Shown here: positions 42,294 through 51,417 of the stretch, piece by piece
Layout: each line of letters begins with the position of its first letter
Numbering within the stretch: position 1 is the stretch's first letter
NCBI GenBank assembly: GCA_963772805.1
Contig: CAVYYU010000003.1
Span: forward strand, 310,001-374,000
Direction: 5' to 3'
Origin: Legionella_A sp963772805
GTDB lineage: Bacteria > Pseudomonadota > Gammaproteobacteria > Legionellales > Legionellaceae
DNA: 64,000 nucleotides
Notes under the pieces: generated by a model
What the model was told of the DNA's origin: nothing
The model's database searches: none
The model's input: the letters and a program-made list of their open reading frames with translations, nothing else
Position numbers and translations under genes: made by a program

Positions 42294-43725
42294 GGCGCAA
42301 CAACTGAATTAATAATGGTACAGGGCGTCCGGTGGCATTGCGTTTTTTACCGCTGACCCAGGCGGTGCCCGCAACGTCAATGTGCGCCCAACGATATTGA
42401 CTGGTGTAGCGTGAGAGAAAGCAGGCCGCGGTGATGGCACCTGCTGTGCGGTCAAAGGTTGCATTAACCATGTCGGCGATGGGGCTATCTATCGCTTCCT
42501 GATAGGCCTCGTCCAAAGGCATGCGCCATACTTTGTCTTCACTGTCACGTGCAGCCGTGATAATCATCTCGGCTAATTCCTCATCAGCGGTCATAAAACC
42601 GGAGGCGACGCTACCTAAAGCCACGACCATAGCACCGGTTAAGGTTGCAATATCAATGACCAGGCTTGGCTTGAAACGTTCGGCATATGTTAATGCATCA
42701 GATAAAACCAGTCGACCTTCTGCATCCGTATTAATGATTTCAACCGTTTGCCCGGACATGCTGGTGACCACATCGCCTGGCTTCACAGCTTTACCGCCCG
42801 GCATATTTTCAGCGCTGGCAATCAGGCCGACGACATTAATCGGCAGTTGCAAGAGCGCACATGCTTTTAAAGTCCCCAAAACGCAGGCTGCACCTGACAT
42901 GTCATATTTCATTTCGATCATGGCATCGGCCGGTTTCAACGATAAACCGCCGGAATCAAACGTGATCCCTTTGCCAACTAATACGATGGGTGGTTTATCC
43001 CCTGCGCCGTTATATTGCATTTCAATAAAACGCGGTGGTTCAATACTGCCTTGTGCCACGGCCAGTAGCGAGCCCATGCCAAGCTTGCGGATGTCGTCAA
43101 GCTCGAGGACTTTTGTTTTAATCTGCTTGTGCTGTATCGCAAGTTCCAGGGCTTGCTTCCCCAGATAGGTCGGTGTGCACACATTGGCGGGTAGGTTGGC
43201 AAGCGTGCGTGTGAATCGTATACCCTCGGCAATTGCGTGCCCCGCGTCAACGCTGCTGTCGTTTGCTTTGGTGAGAAAAAATAGTATCGATTGCAGCGGA
43301 TAAGGCTTATTATTTTTGCTCTTGAAGTCCAGCAATTGATAACGTTGTGCTTCGAGTTGGATAATCATTTGTTGCACTTGCCAGTCAGCGCTGTGTTGAG
43401 CAAGTTGTGGCAAACAAATAGTGGCTTGTGTGGTTCGTTGTTTTAGGAGAATACCGGCAATGTCGTTGATGCGTTTAGCCAGCTTATCGGCCGAGAAATC
43501 TGCTTTGTTGCCACAGTGAATCATCAGCAGGCCGTGGCCATCAATATCAGCTTGCCCGATTGTATCACCTGCTTCATGCAATTTCTTGGCGAGGCGGTCA
43601 AGTAGTCCATGGTGCTGTGTATTGATTGCTTGGGCAAAATCGGGCAAATCGTCGTCGCTAAATAAGCCGATGATCAGGCATTCTGTGGTATTGAGCGCAG
43701 GTGTCGCAGTTAATCCGTAATTCAT
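42277..43725 (-). CDS. pepA: Cytosol aminopeptidase PepA (M17)
   Basis: A 482-residue M17 leucyl aminopeptidase, hexameric and manganese/zinc-dependent. It has LVGKGITFDSGGLSLKPADAM, MKYDMSGAACVLG and the signature NTDAEGRLVLSDALTYAE. PepA of E. coli also binds DNA at Xer recombination sites. ATG 43725 follows AGGAT; a GTG directly before it is less likely. It precedes holC and diverges from lptF. Confidence 0.95.
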   Translation of the reverse strand: MNYGLTATPALNTTECLIIGLFSDDDLPDFAQAINTQHHGLLDRLAKKLHEAGDTIGQADIDGHGLLMIHCGNKADFSADKLAKRINDIAGILLKQRTTQATICLPQLAQHSADWQVQQMIIQLEAQRYQLLDFKSKNNKPYPLQSILFFLTKANDSSVDAGHAIAEGIRFTRTLANLPANVCTPTYLGKQALELAIQHKQIKTKVLELDDIRKLGMGSLLAVAQGSIEPPRFIEMQYNGAGDKPPIVLVGKGITFDSGGLSLKPADAMIEMKYDMSGAACVLGTLKACALLQLPINVVGLIASAENMPGGKAVKPGDVVTSMSGQTVEIINTDAEGRLVLSDALTYAERFKPSLVIDIATLTGAMVVALGSVASGFMTADEELAEMIITAARDSEDKVWRMPLDEAYQEAIDSPIADMVNATFDRTAGAITAACFLSRYTSQYRWAHIDVAGTAWVSGKKRNATGRPVPLLIQLLRHAATR

Positions 43726-43818
43726 CACGCATCCTAAAATAAGTACCTAACAGCTCTTCTCCCGTGGGGGGCGAGGGGCGTTTTGTATAAAATTTATTAA
43801 TGGAAATTGCTAGTTTAC

Positions 43819-43847
43819 TTAGGTTCTCGCGTCAATTCCACTATAAT
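43819..43847 (+). promoter_or_regulatory. Sigma-70 promoter of lptFG
   Basis: TTAGGT (43819-43824), 17 bases, and a consensus TATAAT (43842-43847) lie about 30 bases before the GTG start of lptF. This placement also argues against the longer upstream reading from 43800. Confidence 0.6.
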
Positions 43848-43877
43848 AGTTGTTTTACGGGAGCCATAGAGACCATC

Positions 43878-44957
43878 GTGCTCATTTTTCGTTACTTGGC
43901 CAAAGAGGTGTTTATCACCTTGGTATCATTAACTACGATCTTGCTCCTGATCTTCATGAGCAATCAATTCGTGCGTTATTTAAATCGCGCTGCTAGCGGG
44001 AAAATCCCCGCGATGTTTATCATGAAATTAATGATGCTAGAGCTTCCGAACCTCATGGGTTTGTTGTTGCCGCTGGGCTTTTTTGTCGCGCTATTGGTTG
44101 CTTATGGTCGTTTATACGCTGAAAGTGAAATGACGGTATTGCAAGCCTGTGGTTACGGCCCCCAGCAATTACTCAAGCACAGTTTCATCATGGCTTCACT
44201 GGTGGCGCTCTTGGTGACTGTTATTATGATGTGGATGAGTCCTTTCATTGCGGTGGAACGCGCCAAATTATTGCGTGCTACCGGTATACAAACGTTAATC
44301 CAAACCATTATGCCGGAGCATTTTCGCGAAATTCCAGGAGGACAACAGGTCTTTTATGTTGAATCAATGAATCCAGCACACAACCAGGCGCAAAACGTTT
44401 TTCTTGCACGGCTAGTCCCTAAGGCAGGAGAGCTGCAGTGGGATGTGCTGTGGGCTGATAAAGCCTATGCGGAAACAGACAGCAAAACGGCTGAAGATTA
44501 CCTTATTTTTGAAAAAGGCAACGTGTATCAAGGTATTCCTGGACATGCCGATTATCAGGTCGCGGAATTCGGGCGCTATCAAGCCCGTTTGCCGCATCCT
44601 GTTGTCAGTGTGAAAAATGATGTACGCACTGCCCCTACCGCTACGTTATGGCCACTAAATAATAAAGATTTGAATAAAGCGGCTGAATTGCAATGGCGTT
44701 TGTCAGTGCCCTTAATGGTGTTGACGCTGACTTTGGTGGCAGTTCCCCTGAGTCGCGTCAATCCACGCGCAGGTAAATATGCTAAATTGTTGCCGGCGAT
44801 CGTACTCTATATTGTATATGCTAATTTTATGTTTATTATCCGTGATTGGCTTATCGCCGGGAAAATTCCAGTTTGGCTGGGCGTGTGGTGGCTCCATCTA
44901 GCGGTAGCTTTGTTAGGGTTGCTACTTATCTGGCGTAATCAGGTGAAGTTATCATGA
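43878..44957 (+). CDS. lptF: LPS export permease LptF
   Basis: A 359-residue permease of the YjgP/YjgQ family, part of LptB2FG that extracts LPS from the inner membrane. Three N-terminal helices (about 15-35, 60-85, 100-125), a periplasmic jellyroll domain and three C-terminal helices are visible. LYAESEMTVLQACG is the conserved coupling segment. The GTG at 43878 gives LIFRYLAKEVF, matching the E. coli N-terminus; the in-frame region upstream overlaps the promoter. It overlaps lptG by four bases. Confidence 0.93.
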   Translation: MLIFRYLAKEVFITLVSLTTILLLIFMSNQFVRYLNRAASGKIPAMFIMKLMMLELPNLMGLLLPLGFFVALLVAYGRLYAESEMTVLQACGYGPQQLLKHSFIMASLVALLVTVIMMWMSPFIAVERAKLLRATGIQTLIQTIMPEHFREIPGGQQVFYVESMNPAHNQAQNVFLARLVPKAGELQWDVLWADKAYAETDSKTAEDYLIFEKGNVYQGIPGHADYQVAEFGRYQARLPHPVVSVKNDVRTAPTATLWPLNNKDLNKAAELQWRLSVPLMVLTLTLVAVPLSRVNPRAGKYAKLLPAIVLYIVYANFMFIIRDWLIAGKIPVWLGVWWLHLAVALLGLLLIWRNQVKLS

Positions 44958-46024
44958 AAATAAAGCTGCTTGATGCTTATATCGCCAAAACTGTCTTGTC
45001 GGCTATCGCTTTGGTAACGCTCATGCTGGCAGGTCTGCAAGTGTTTATTTTATTCGTTAATCAATTGGATGATCTGGGTAAAGCGGATTACGGCATCGTG
45101 CAGGCTGCTACTTTTGTATTGTTACAAATGCCATACCAGGTCTATTTGTTTTTTCCCATGGCGAGTTTGCTCGGTAGCCTAATTGGCCTAGGTATTATGG
45201 CGAATCATCGCGAGCTGGTCGTTATGCGCGCTGCAGGCATGTCTATTTGGCAAGTGACCTTAGCGGTATTGAAAGCCGCATTGCTAGTCATCTTTATTGT
45301 GACGCTGCTCAGTGAAACGTTGGTACCTCGATTGGCGCATTTTGCCAACGACCAAAAATTACAGGCCATGAGCGATGGCAAAGCACTACGTACGGCTAAA
45401 GGAACCTGGTTGCGCCATGAAAATGACTTCATCACGATTGGCACTATTTTGAGTAATAACACGCTCGAGCAAGTGTATCAATTTCGTTTTGATGTGGCGC
45501 ACCGTCTGCGATTGGCGCGTAAGATTGACAAGATAACGTATAATGATGGCATTTGGTCGGCGCATGGTATTTCCGAATCCATCATCCGTGACGACAGCGT
45601 AAAAGCACGGAAACTGGTTGATATGGTTTGGGATGTGCCTTTGAAGCCCAGCATTCTCCAAGTCAGTAGTAGTGAACCTGATGAGATGACGCTTCATGAG
45701 TTGCGACAATTTTTACGTGCCCAGAAGATGAGCCATCAAACGGCATTTACCTATCAACTGGCCTATTGGCAGCGGCTTGTGCAGCCACTAACTACCATGG
45801 TGATGATGGTTCTTGCGATTCCCTTTATCTTTGGACCATTGCGTTCCTCGACCATGGGTTCCAAGCTATTGGCGGGTGCGACAGTGGGCTTTGGTTTTCA
45901 TATTATTAATCGTTTCTTTGGACCGATTAGCCAGGTATTTCAGTGGCCAGCTGAAATCGCCGCATTTGGACCAACGCTTTTGTTTGCGTTATTGGGGTTA
46001 TTTTTAATGCGGCGAGTTAAATAA
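44954..46024 (+). CDS. lptG: LPS export permease LptG
   Basis: A 356-residue partner of LptF with the same six-helix plus jellyroll layout. LLDAYIAKTVLSAIALVTLM is the first helix, NHRELVVMRAAGMSIWQV the coupling helix for LptB, and MMVLAIPFIFGPLRSSTMG a family hallmark near the C-terminus. The ATGA overlap with lptF indicates coupling. It ends only three bases from the end of the convergent gene at 46028. Confidence 0.95.
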   Translation: MKIKLLDAYIAKTVLSAIALVTLMLAGLQVFILFVNQLDDLGKADYGIVQAATFVLLQMPYQVYLFFPMASLLGSLIGLGIMANHRELVVMRAAGMSIWQVTLAVLKAALLVIFIVTLLSETLVPRLAHFANDQKLQAMSDGKALRTAKGTWLRHENDFITIGTILSNNTLEQVYQFRFDVAHRLRLARKIDKITYNDGIWSAHGISESIIRDDSVKARKLVDMVWDVPLKPSILQVSSSEPDEMTLHELRQFLRAQKMSHQTAFTYQLAYWQRLVQPLTTMVMMVLAIPFIFGPLRSSTMGSKLLAGATVGFGFHIINRFFGPISQVFQWPAEIAAFGPTLLFALLGLFLMRRVK

Positions 46025-46027
46025 TAA

Positions 46028-46324
46028 TTAGTCCTTACTGGTCTCGCTTGTCCACTCCGATAGTGCGCTGATAATTTTACGTGCTTGATCATCGCTGGAG
46101 ATATTGAACTTGGACTTCTGCCAATATTGATTATTGCGTTTTTGGTAACGTCTGATGGTGTATTTTACCGGGCCGTATACTTTTTTCGTGTTGTCCCAAT
46201 CCTGGTAACGAAAAAGAATCGTGGTCCAAGCGCCTTTCGATAAGACATGCTTGCCCAGTTCTTTGGTAGTTTCCACGCCATCTTCGCTGAAAGCAATGGT
46301 TAAACTTTCAATTGTTTCACTCAT
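46028..46324 (-). CDS. 98-residue conserved hypothetical protein
   Basis: A small cytosolic protein without a signal peptide. Its centre is rich in aromatic and basic residues (GAWTTILFRYQDWDNTKKVY, KYTIRRYQKRNNQYWQKSKF). I recall this tyrosine/tryptophan-rich pattern from widespread proteobacterial hypothetical proteins, but I know no function. It converges on lptG and follows the DUF2845-like gene by about 30 bases, so they may form one unit. Confidence 0.75.
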   Translation of the reverse strand: MSETIESLTIAFSEDGVETTKELGKHVLSKGAWTTILFRYQDWDNTKKVYGPVKYTIRRYQKRNNQYWQKSKFNISSDDQARKIISALSEWTSETSKD

Positions 46325-46354
46325 TCACATACTCCAAATTGCTACACACGTTGG

Positions 46355-46927
46355 TTAATCGATGGATTGTAGTTTGCCATTAACAAAAGTCAAGGTGATT
46401 GGCTTGTGATATTGATCAATTTGATAGAGCCAAACCTTTGGTTTCTTATCGCTGGGTATGGGTTGATTGAGGAACGTTTCGTTTACGGTGTTCGGACTGC
46501 CGCATGCCGCATACACGTCGTTTTCATTCGCACCCAGTTGAATATCGACGCCGCCGCAAATGCTTGTGGCATTCGAACCTGTACCATCAATATTCACGTT
46601 AACTACTTTTTCATTGATAATATCGATTTTAAGCGTCAGGCCAGTTGAGCCGCAGGGAAGTGAGTAGATATTATAAAGATCATATGTACACTCTGGCCTG
46701 GCGTCACGATTAAGTGAGGTGTAAATTAACTGCTTTAGCGGCACTTTTTGGGTGGCGGGTCTATTAGACTCTTTTGTAGCTATCGGATCGCCACAGGCTG
46801 CAATGACCTGCGCTTCGGTCATTCCCACGTTGATATGTCCACTCTTCTGCGGGCAATATACGTCAGCGGCCATTGCGGTGTAAGGCAGTATTAAAAGGCC
46901 TGCGATTATCGGCAGTTTGATAGCCAT
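46355..46927 (-). CDS. Exported protein with two DUF2845-like repeats
   Basis: A 190-residue protein with a signal peptide (MAIKLPIIAGLLILPYTAMA). Two similar modules follow: INVGMTEAQVIAACGDP and IQLGANENDVYAACGSP, each with a paired cysteine elsewhere (VYCP, SICGG). This is the short helix-strand pattern of DUF2845 and SmpA/OmlA-like lipoproteins, common in Legionella. There is no lipobox. ATG 46927 starts the signal peptide and is preceded by GGAAA. Role unknown, probably envelope. Confidence 0.75.
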   Translation of the reverse strand: MAIKLPIIAGLLILPYTAMAADVYCPQKSGHINVGMTEAQVIAACGDPIATKESNRPATQKVPLKQLIYTSLNRDARPECTYDLYNIYSLPCGSTGLTLKIDIINEKVVNVNIDGTGSNATSICGGVDIQLGANENDVYAACGSPNTVNETFLNQPIPSDKKPKVWLYQIDQYHKPITLTFVNGKLQSID

Positions 46928-47021
46928 AGTGTTTCCAAACAAACTATAGATAGTTAGATTATAGTCAGCATTCGCCTTTTTTGTTTGCTACGATCTGGAA
47001 GCCCGTATATCCCCGATCGCA

Positions 47022-47597
47022 TCAAATTAATTGTAGTGGCATAGCCGTGCTGATAAATAACGTAATTATTTTGAGAATAATCATGATAATAAAGGGAGAG
47101 AAATCAAAGCCTGAAATTTCCGGAATCACACGTCTTCCCAAACGGAGTAAGGGTTCCGTGACCGCACGTAATACATCAGCGAGAGGATGTCGCCACTGAG
47201 GGTTGACCCAGCTCATGATGACGCGAATCAAAATGGCGTAAAACAGTAAGTTGCACGGTTGTACAATTAAGTCTGCCACCACATAAAGAAGGAGAAGCAG
47301 TAACGGCATCATGGCACTATAAAATAGCAGGCCAATGGCGATAAATTTTATTATCTCTACCGCAATTAATATGGAAAAACAAACCCAGTCGTAACGACTC
47401 AACGGATTTTTTACCGTAGGCAGTAGCCGTGATATTGAGTCAATGACTGGACTGGTCAGTGAATTAATCGCATAGCGAATCGGTTGCAGGGTGCTGACGC
47501 GAAAGTAACGCAGTCCAATGCGCGCCCACAACAAAAAAGTTAGTAAACTAAAAAACAGTGAAAATAAAAAATAGCCTACAGTTACCACTCCGCTCAT
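47022..47597 (-). CDS. yggT: YggT family integral membrane protein
   Basis: A 191-residue protein with two YggT repeats, each of two helices and a loop: ARIGLRYFRVSTLQPIRYAI ... TSPVIDSISRLLP, and RVIMSWVNPQ ... VTEPLLRLGRRVIPE. The family is linked to osmotic tolerance and cell division or shape in other bacteria, without a known mechanism. It is the last gene of the yggS-proC-yggT run and lies eight bases after proC. Confidence 0.92.
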   Translation of the reverse strand: MSGVVTVGYFLFSLFFSLLTFLLWARIGLRYFRVSTLQPIRYAINSLTSPVIDSISRLLPTVKNPLSRYDWVCFSILIAVEIIKFIAIGLLFYSAMMPLLLLLLYVVADLIVQPCNLLFYAILIRVIMSWVNPQWRHPLADVLRAVTEPLLRLGRRVIPEISGFDFSPFIIMIILKIITLFISTAMPLQLI

Positions 47598-47605
47598 CTT
47601 AACCC

Positions 47606-48397
47606 CTAACTGGATAGTTGTAATTGCTGTGCCCGATCACGGGCCGCTTTCATGGCAGCGAAGACTATTTCATCCAATCCTCTTGCGCTGAACACGTCAA
47701 TTGCCGCTGCAGTTGTCCCGGCAGGGGACGTGACTTTATTTCGTAATTCAGCGAGGCTAAGCTCGCTTTTGCTGGCCAAGTGTAGCGCACCATGGCAGGT
47801 TTGTAACGTAAAAGATTCAGCAATCTCTTCAGACAATCCTAGGGCAACACCGGCTTTCTTCATGGCTTCCATAAATAGGAATAGATAGGCGGGACCGCTG
47901 CCAGAAAGAGCTGTAAAGACATCGATATCATCTTCTTGTTCAACCCAGCAGGTCAAACCTAACGCTGCGAAAAGGTGGTCGACTTGTTGTTTTTGTTGTT
48001 CGGTGACAAAAGCATTGGCGATCAGGGGGGTGGCGCCTTTAGCAACTGCTGCGGTGATGTTGGGCATAGCACGCACCAGCGCAAGTTGATTACTGCCGCG
48101 CTGGGCGAACCAGGACAGGGTTAAACCGGCGGCGATGGATACAAGCAGGCAATTGGTGGGTAATGCAGTTTTAATTTGCCCCAGAACAACAGCCATTTGT
48201 GCAGGCTTTACGGCTAAAATAATGATGTCAGCTTCAGCGATAATGGCCACATTGTCATGGTGGGTGTGAATGCCTTGTTGATTAATGCCAACAGTTAACG
48301 AAGGGGCTGCTGCCCACAATTGATTTTTTTTATTCATTAACAAGCCTTGTGCCATCGCTTTCGCCATGTTGCCAAAGCCAATAAAACAGATCTTCAT
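47606..48397 (-). CDS. proC: Pyrroline-5-carboxylate reductase
   Basis: A 263-residue NADPH enzyme for the last step of proline synthesis. The Rossmann loop is CFIGFGNMAKAMAQG at the N-terminus, the cofactor wall is AVKPAQM, and MPNITAAVAKGAT and ALSGSGPAYLF are substrate-site motifs. It lies between yggS and yggT, as in many gammaproteobacteria. Confidence 0.97.
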   Translation of the reverse strand: MKICFIGFGNMAKAMAQGLLMNKKNQLWAAAPSLTVGINQQGIHTHHDNVAIIAEADIIILAVKPAQMAVVLGQIKTALPTNCLLVSIAAGLTLSWFAQRGSNQLALVRAMPNITAAVAKGATPLIANAFVTEQQKQQVDHLFAALGLTCWVEQEDDIDVFTALSGSGPAYLFLFMEAMKKAGVALGLSEEIAESFTLQTCHGALHLASKSELSLAELRNKVTSPAGTTAAAIDVFSARGLDEIVFAAMKAARDRAQQLQLSS

Positions 48398-48407
48398 GGT
48401 TGTTCCT

Positions 48408-49100
48408 TTATTGCCGTGCGCCGAAAATAGCGCGTCCTACACGCACTATGGTGCTGCCGGCAGAAATGGCAGCTTGTATATCATCACTCATACCCATGGA
48501 CAAGGTATCAAGCTGTAAATTGAGTTGTTGATTGATGCTATCCAGCAAATGGGTCACTCGGAGAAATGACTGATACTGGTCGTGTTCATCGGCTAGCGGT
48601 TTGGGAATCACCATTAACCCTCTTAAATGCAGGCGTGGCAGTTGCAAGATGCTGGCGGCGAGGTCTGTGACCAGATCGGGACCGATACCGGCTTTGTTGG
48701 CCTCATCATCAAAATTGATTTGTAGACAAATGTTAAGTCGGGGTAGTGATTGTGGACGGGCGTCATTTAATTGTTGGGCAATTTTTTGACGATAGACACT
48801 ATGGACCCAGCTGAATTCGCTAGCAATTGTTTTTGTTTTATTACTTTGAATTTGACCAATGAAATGCCAGCATAGCGGCAGCGCTGATAATGCGCGTATT
48901 TTGTCTTGCGCTTCTTGCAAATAATTTTCACCGAAGTTGTGTTGTCCAGCATTAAATGCCTCTTCAACAGCGCTGGCGGGTTGACCTTTACTTACTGCTA
49001 ACAAGCGGACGGCGCCTTGGTGGCGCCCGCATGTTGCTTCAGCCTGGTGAATACGTTCTCGAACGCGTTGTAAACGTTCAGCAATGGATATTTCAGCCAA
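48408..49100 (-). CDS. yggS: PLP homeostasis protein YggS (PROSC)
   Basis: A 230-residue PLP-binding TIM-barrel protein of the YggS/PROSC family, which buffers pyridoxal phosphate and has no enzymatic activity. The PLP lysine is in LLAVSKGQPA, and FGENYLQEAQDKI, WHFIGQIQSNKTK and SMGMSDDIQAAI are family motifs. It overlaps the end of the upstream permease by eight bases and precedes proC by 10. Confidence 0.96.
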   Translation of the reverse strand: MAEISIAERLQRVRERIHQAEATCGRHQGAVRLLAVSKGQPASAVEEAFNAGQHNFGENYLQEAQDKIRALSALPLCWHFIGQIQSNKTKTIASEFSWVHSVYRQKIAQQLNDARPQSLPRLNICLQINFDDEANKAGIGPDLVTDLAASILQLPRLHLRGLMVIPKPLADEHDQYQSFLRVTHLLDSINQQLNLQLDTLSMGMSDDIQAAISAGSTIVRVGRAIFGARQ

Positions 49101-50391
49101 TCACCGCTCCCCACATGCCATAAAGAATAGCTGAAATAGCGATTAGGCCGATGAGGGTAATAAAGCCATTGCTCAAAGGATGTCGGTATTTTTTCATCGC
49201 AGGTACTTTCATAATGGCGTACATAGGCATCAAAAATAAAATGACAGCGATAACAGGCCCGCCCAGCGTTTCAATCATGTGTAAAATATTAGGGTTGATC
49301 GCCGCTGTTGCCCAGCACGTTAATACAATAAAAATCTCAATGAAATAACGTAATTTGATATTTTGAGCAGCTGCATCGTTCGGTGCGGGCAGCATCTTGA
49401 TGAGTAAGCCATGTAAGCCTTCGCTGGCGCCAAGATAGTGGCCGAGAAATGATTTAGAAATAGCGACAAAGGCAATTAATGGAGCCAAATAGGCAATCAC
49501 CGGTGTTTGAAAATGATTGGCCAGATAAGACAAGATCGATATGTTTTGTAGTTTGGCTAAAGCCAAATCTTGCGGGGACAGGCTGAATACACAACTAAAT
49601 ACAAAAAACATGACCGTGCCCACCATCATGAGATGGCTGTTTCTTAAAATCCATGAACTTTTTTCATCGGCCGCACTGCCATAGCGCTGTTTTTGATTGA
49701 CAGCAAATGACGAAATAATGGGTGAATGATTGAATGAAAATACCATTACCGGGATAGCCAGCCACAAGGTCATTATAAATCCATGTCCATAGGAATGGGG
49801 CATGCTGGTTTGGTGCAGCATGGCATCGTTCCAGTGCGGTATCAAATAAAGTGACAACACTATTAATATACTAACAAAAGGATAAACGAGTAAACTCATT
49901 GATTTTATAATAAAGGCCTGACCCAAGCGCACGATAGCCATTAATCCTAAAATCAGCATCAAAGCTAGCCAGGCGCGTGGTGGAGCGGACATCCCCAGTT
50001 GGTTGACAAAAAAACTTTGCGTGGTATTGGTGATCGCAACACTATATAACAATAGAATTGGATAAATCGCGAAAAAATACAGCAGGGTTAGCATTTTCCC
50101 AGCAAACGAACCAAAGTGTTCATCCACTACATCGGTAATGTTTGTTTGTGCTGATGAACCTGAAAGTACAAAGCGACATAATGCTTGGTGGGAGAAGTAG
50201 GTCATTGGGAAGGCGAGGATGGCCATGGCTATCAAAGGAACAATACCATTTAAGCCTGCATCAATGGGCAGGAAAAGTGTGCCTGCGCCAATCGCGGTGC
50301 CATAAAGACTTAGCATCCATACTGTATCTTGTTTGCGCGAGTTTGCATGGTGTATAGGTGCATCTGATAATGTAGCGGAATTAATGGGCAT
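49093..50391 (-). CDS. Amino-acid permease, HAAAP family (SdaC/TdcC-like)
   Basis: A 432-residue membrane protein with about 11 helices. SLYGTAIGAGTLFLPIDAG in the first helix is the substrate-binding signature of hydroxy/aromatic amino-acid permeases, closest in form to the serine/threonine subgroup. FPMTYFSHQALCRFVL and VFSFNHSPIISSFAV fit the same family. It probably imports serine or threonine with protons. It heads a run with yggS-proC-yggT and overlaps yggS. Confidence 0.88.
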   Translation of the reverse strand: MPINSATLSDAPIHHANSRKQDTVWMLSLYGTAIGAGTLFLPIDAGLNGIVPLIAMAILAFPMTYFSHQALCRFVLSGSSAQTNITDVVDEHFGSFAGKMLTLLYFFAIYPILLLYSVAITNTTQSFFVNQLGMSAPPRAWLALMLILGLMAIVRLGQAFIIKSMSLLVYPFVSILIVLSLYLIPHWNDAMLHQTSMPHSYGHGFIMTLWLAIPVMVFSFNHSPIISSFAVNQKQRYGSAADEKSSWILRNSHLMMVGTVMFFVFSCVFSLSPQDLALAKLQNISILSYLANHFQTPVIAYLAPLIAFVAISKSFLGHYLGASEGLHGLLIKMLPAPNDAAAQNIKLRYFIEIFIVLTCWATAAINPNILHMIETLGGPVIAVILFLMPMYAIMKVPAMKKYRHPLSNGFITLIGLIAISAILYGMWGAVIG

Positions 50392-50504
50392 AATAATCCT
50401 CTAAATGTTGTTTAAACATCGGAGACATCAGTTATCCCTAACCTGGCTGGGTGCCAGTTCTCCCCTGCATCTTTTAATACGACTGAGGGGAGAAATAATC
50501 TACT

Positions 50505-51197
50505 CTACATTTTTGCTTCATTCTTTGAACTGGAGCTTGCACTAAGAGCTTTTATATAATCATCCATTTTAGCTAAAACAGCGTCTTGTGTCTGAGCGCC
50601 GTAAATTACTTTACCTTGAGCTGGTTGAGTTTGCAAATGAGATTTTAACGCGTTTAGACAGGCTGCCTGTTCATTATCTGTATTAATTCCCATTCTTTCT
50701 GTAAGTTCGCAATAAAGCTGGCTTGCTTTGGGATCGTTACTAATCCAGGCATTTTTATAAGGCTCTGCGATTTTATGCAGTACATAAAAGCAGGCGCCAT
50801 TAATGATGGATTGCATGGTTGTGGCAGTATCTTCCAGGTTTTTAACTTCTTTTCTCAATGTGTGTAAATTTATTTTCTGTGGTCGTATGGGTGCTTGCAA
50901 ACTTTTGGCAATTGAAGTGATGAAATCAATTTCATCGGGTCTCTCGGTGCTAGCTGCCGTAAAAAAACGGAAGCTGCTATTTTTTGTCTGTTCAGCCTTA
51001 CGTGCCGCATAAGCCTTGGGCAGGGTGTTGACGCTTTCTTTGATGTATTTGATTTCGGTCAATATTTCTTTTCGCCTATCTTCCTTTTTGGCAAAATTGA
51101 CGTCGTGAGTATGTTGTGATGAGATATAGTGGCCACTTGGTTTGGGTGCCTGTTTATAAGGTCCCGGATCTTTCTTCATAAATATTTGGTTGTCCAT
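50505..51197 (-). CDS. 230-residue protein of unknown function
   Basis: I do not recognise it. The N-terminus is polar and proline-rich (KKDPGPYKQAPKPSGHY), followed by a mostly helical, charged domain; no signal peptide or membrane segment is visible. The C-terminus is serine-rich and polar (LSASSSSKNEAKM). Its composition is typical of orphan effector-like genes in Legionellales, but nothing proves it. It lies alone between the permease and pilT. Confidence 0.7.
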   Translation of the reverse strand: MDNQIFMKKDPGPYKQAPKPSGHYISSQHTHDVNFAKKEDRRKEILTEIKYIKESVNTLPKAYAARKAEQTKNSSFRFFTAASTERPDEIDFITSIAKSLQAPIRPQKINLHTLRKEVKNLEDTATTMQSIINGACFYVLHKIAEPYKNAWISNDPKASQLYCELTERMGINTDNEQAACLNALKSHLQTQPAQGKVIYGAQTQDAVLAKMDDYIKALSASSSSKNEAKM

Positions 51198-51351
51198 GTT
51201 TGCTCCGTTACTGACGATTCGTCTTTAAATTTAACATTAATATTTATTTTTGGCATGATGCTTTAATGTAATATTGCAGTTATTTGCTGCGCATTTATAT
51301 AACATACTGAAAAATATAACAATTGAATTTAGTGCTCCGCTTTCTATTTAG

Positions 51352-51380
51352 TTGCCGACAATAACTTATTGGTCTAATCT
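51352..51380 (+). promoter_or_regulatory. Possible promoter of pilT
   Basis: TTGCCG (51352-51357), 17 bases, and TAATCT (51375-51380) lie about 38 bases before the pilT start. Both hexamers deviate from consensus. Confidence 0.35.
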
Positions 51381-51417
51381 TGAACTATCAGTACGTGTTT
51401 AAAAGGGAAATCAAACA

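Noticed and set aside
43800..43877. Longer N-terminus of LptF from ATG 43800
   Set aside because: The promoter hexamers at 43819-43847 lie inside it, and GTG 43878 aligns with the E. coli LptF start.
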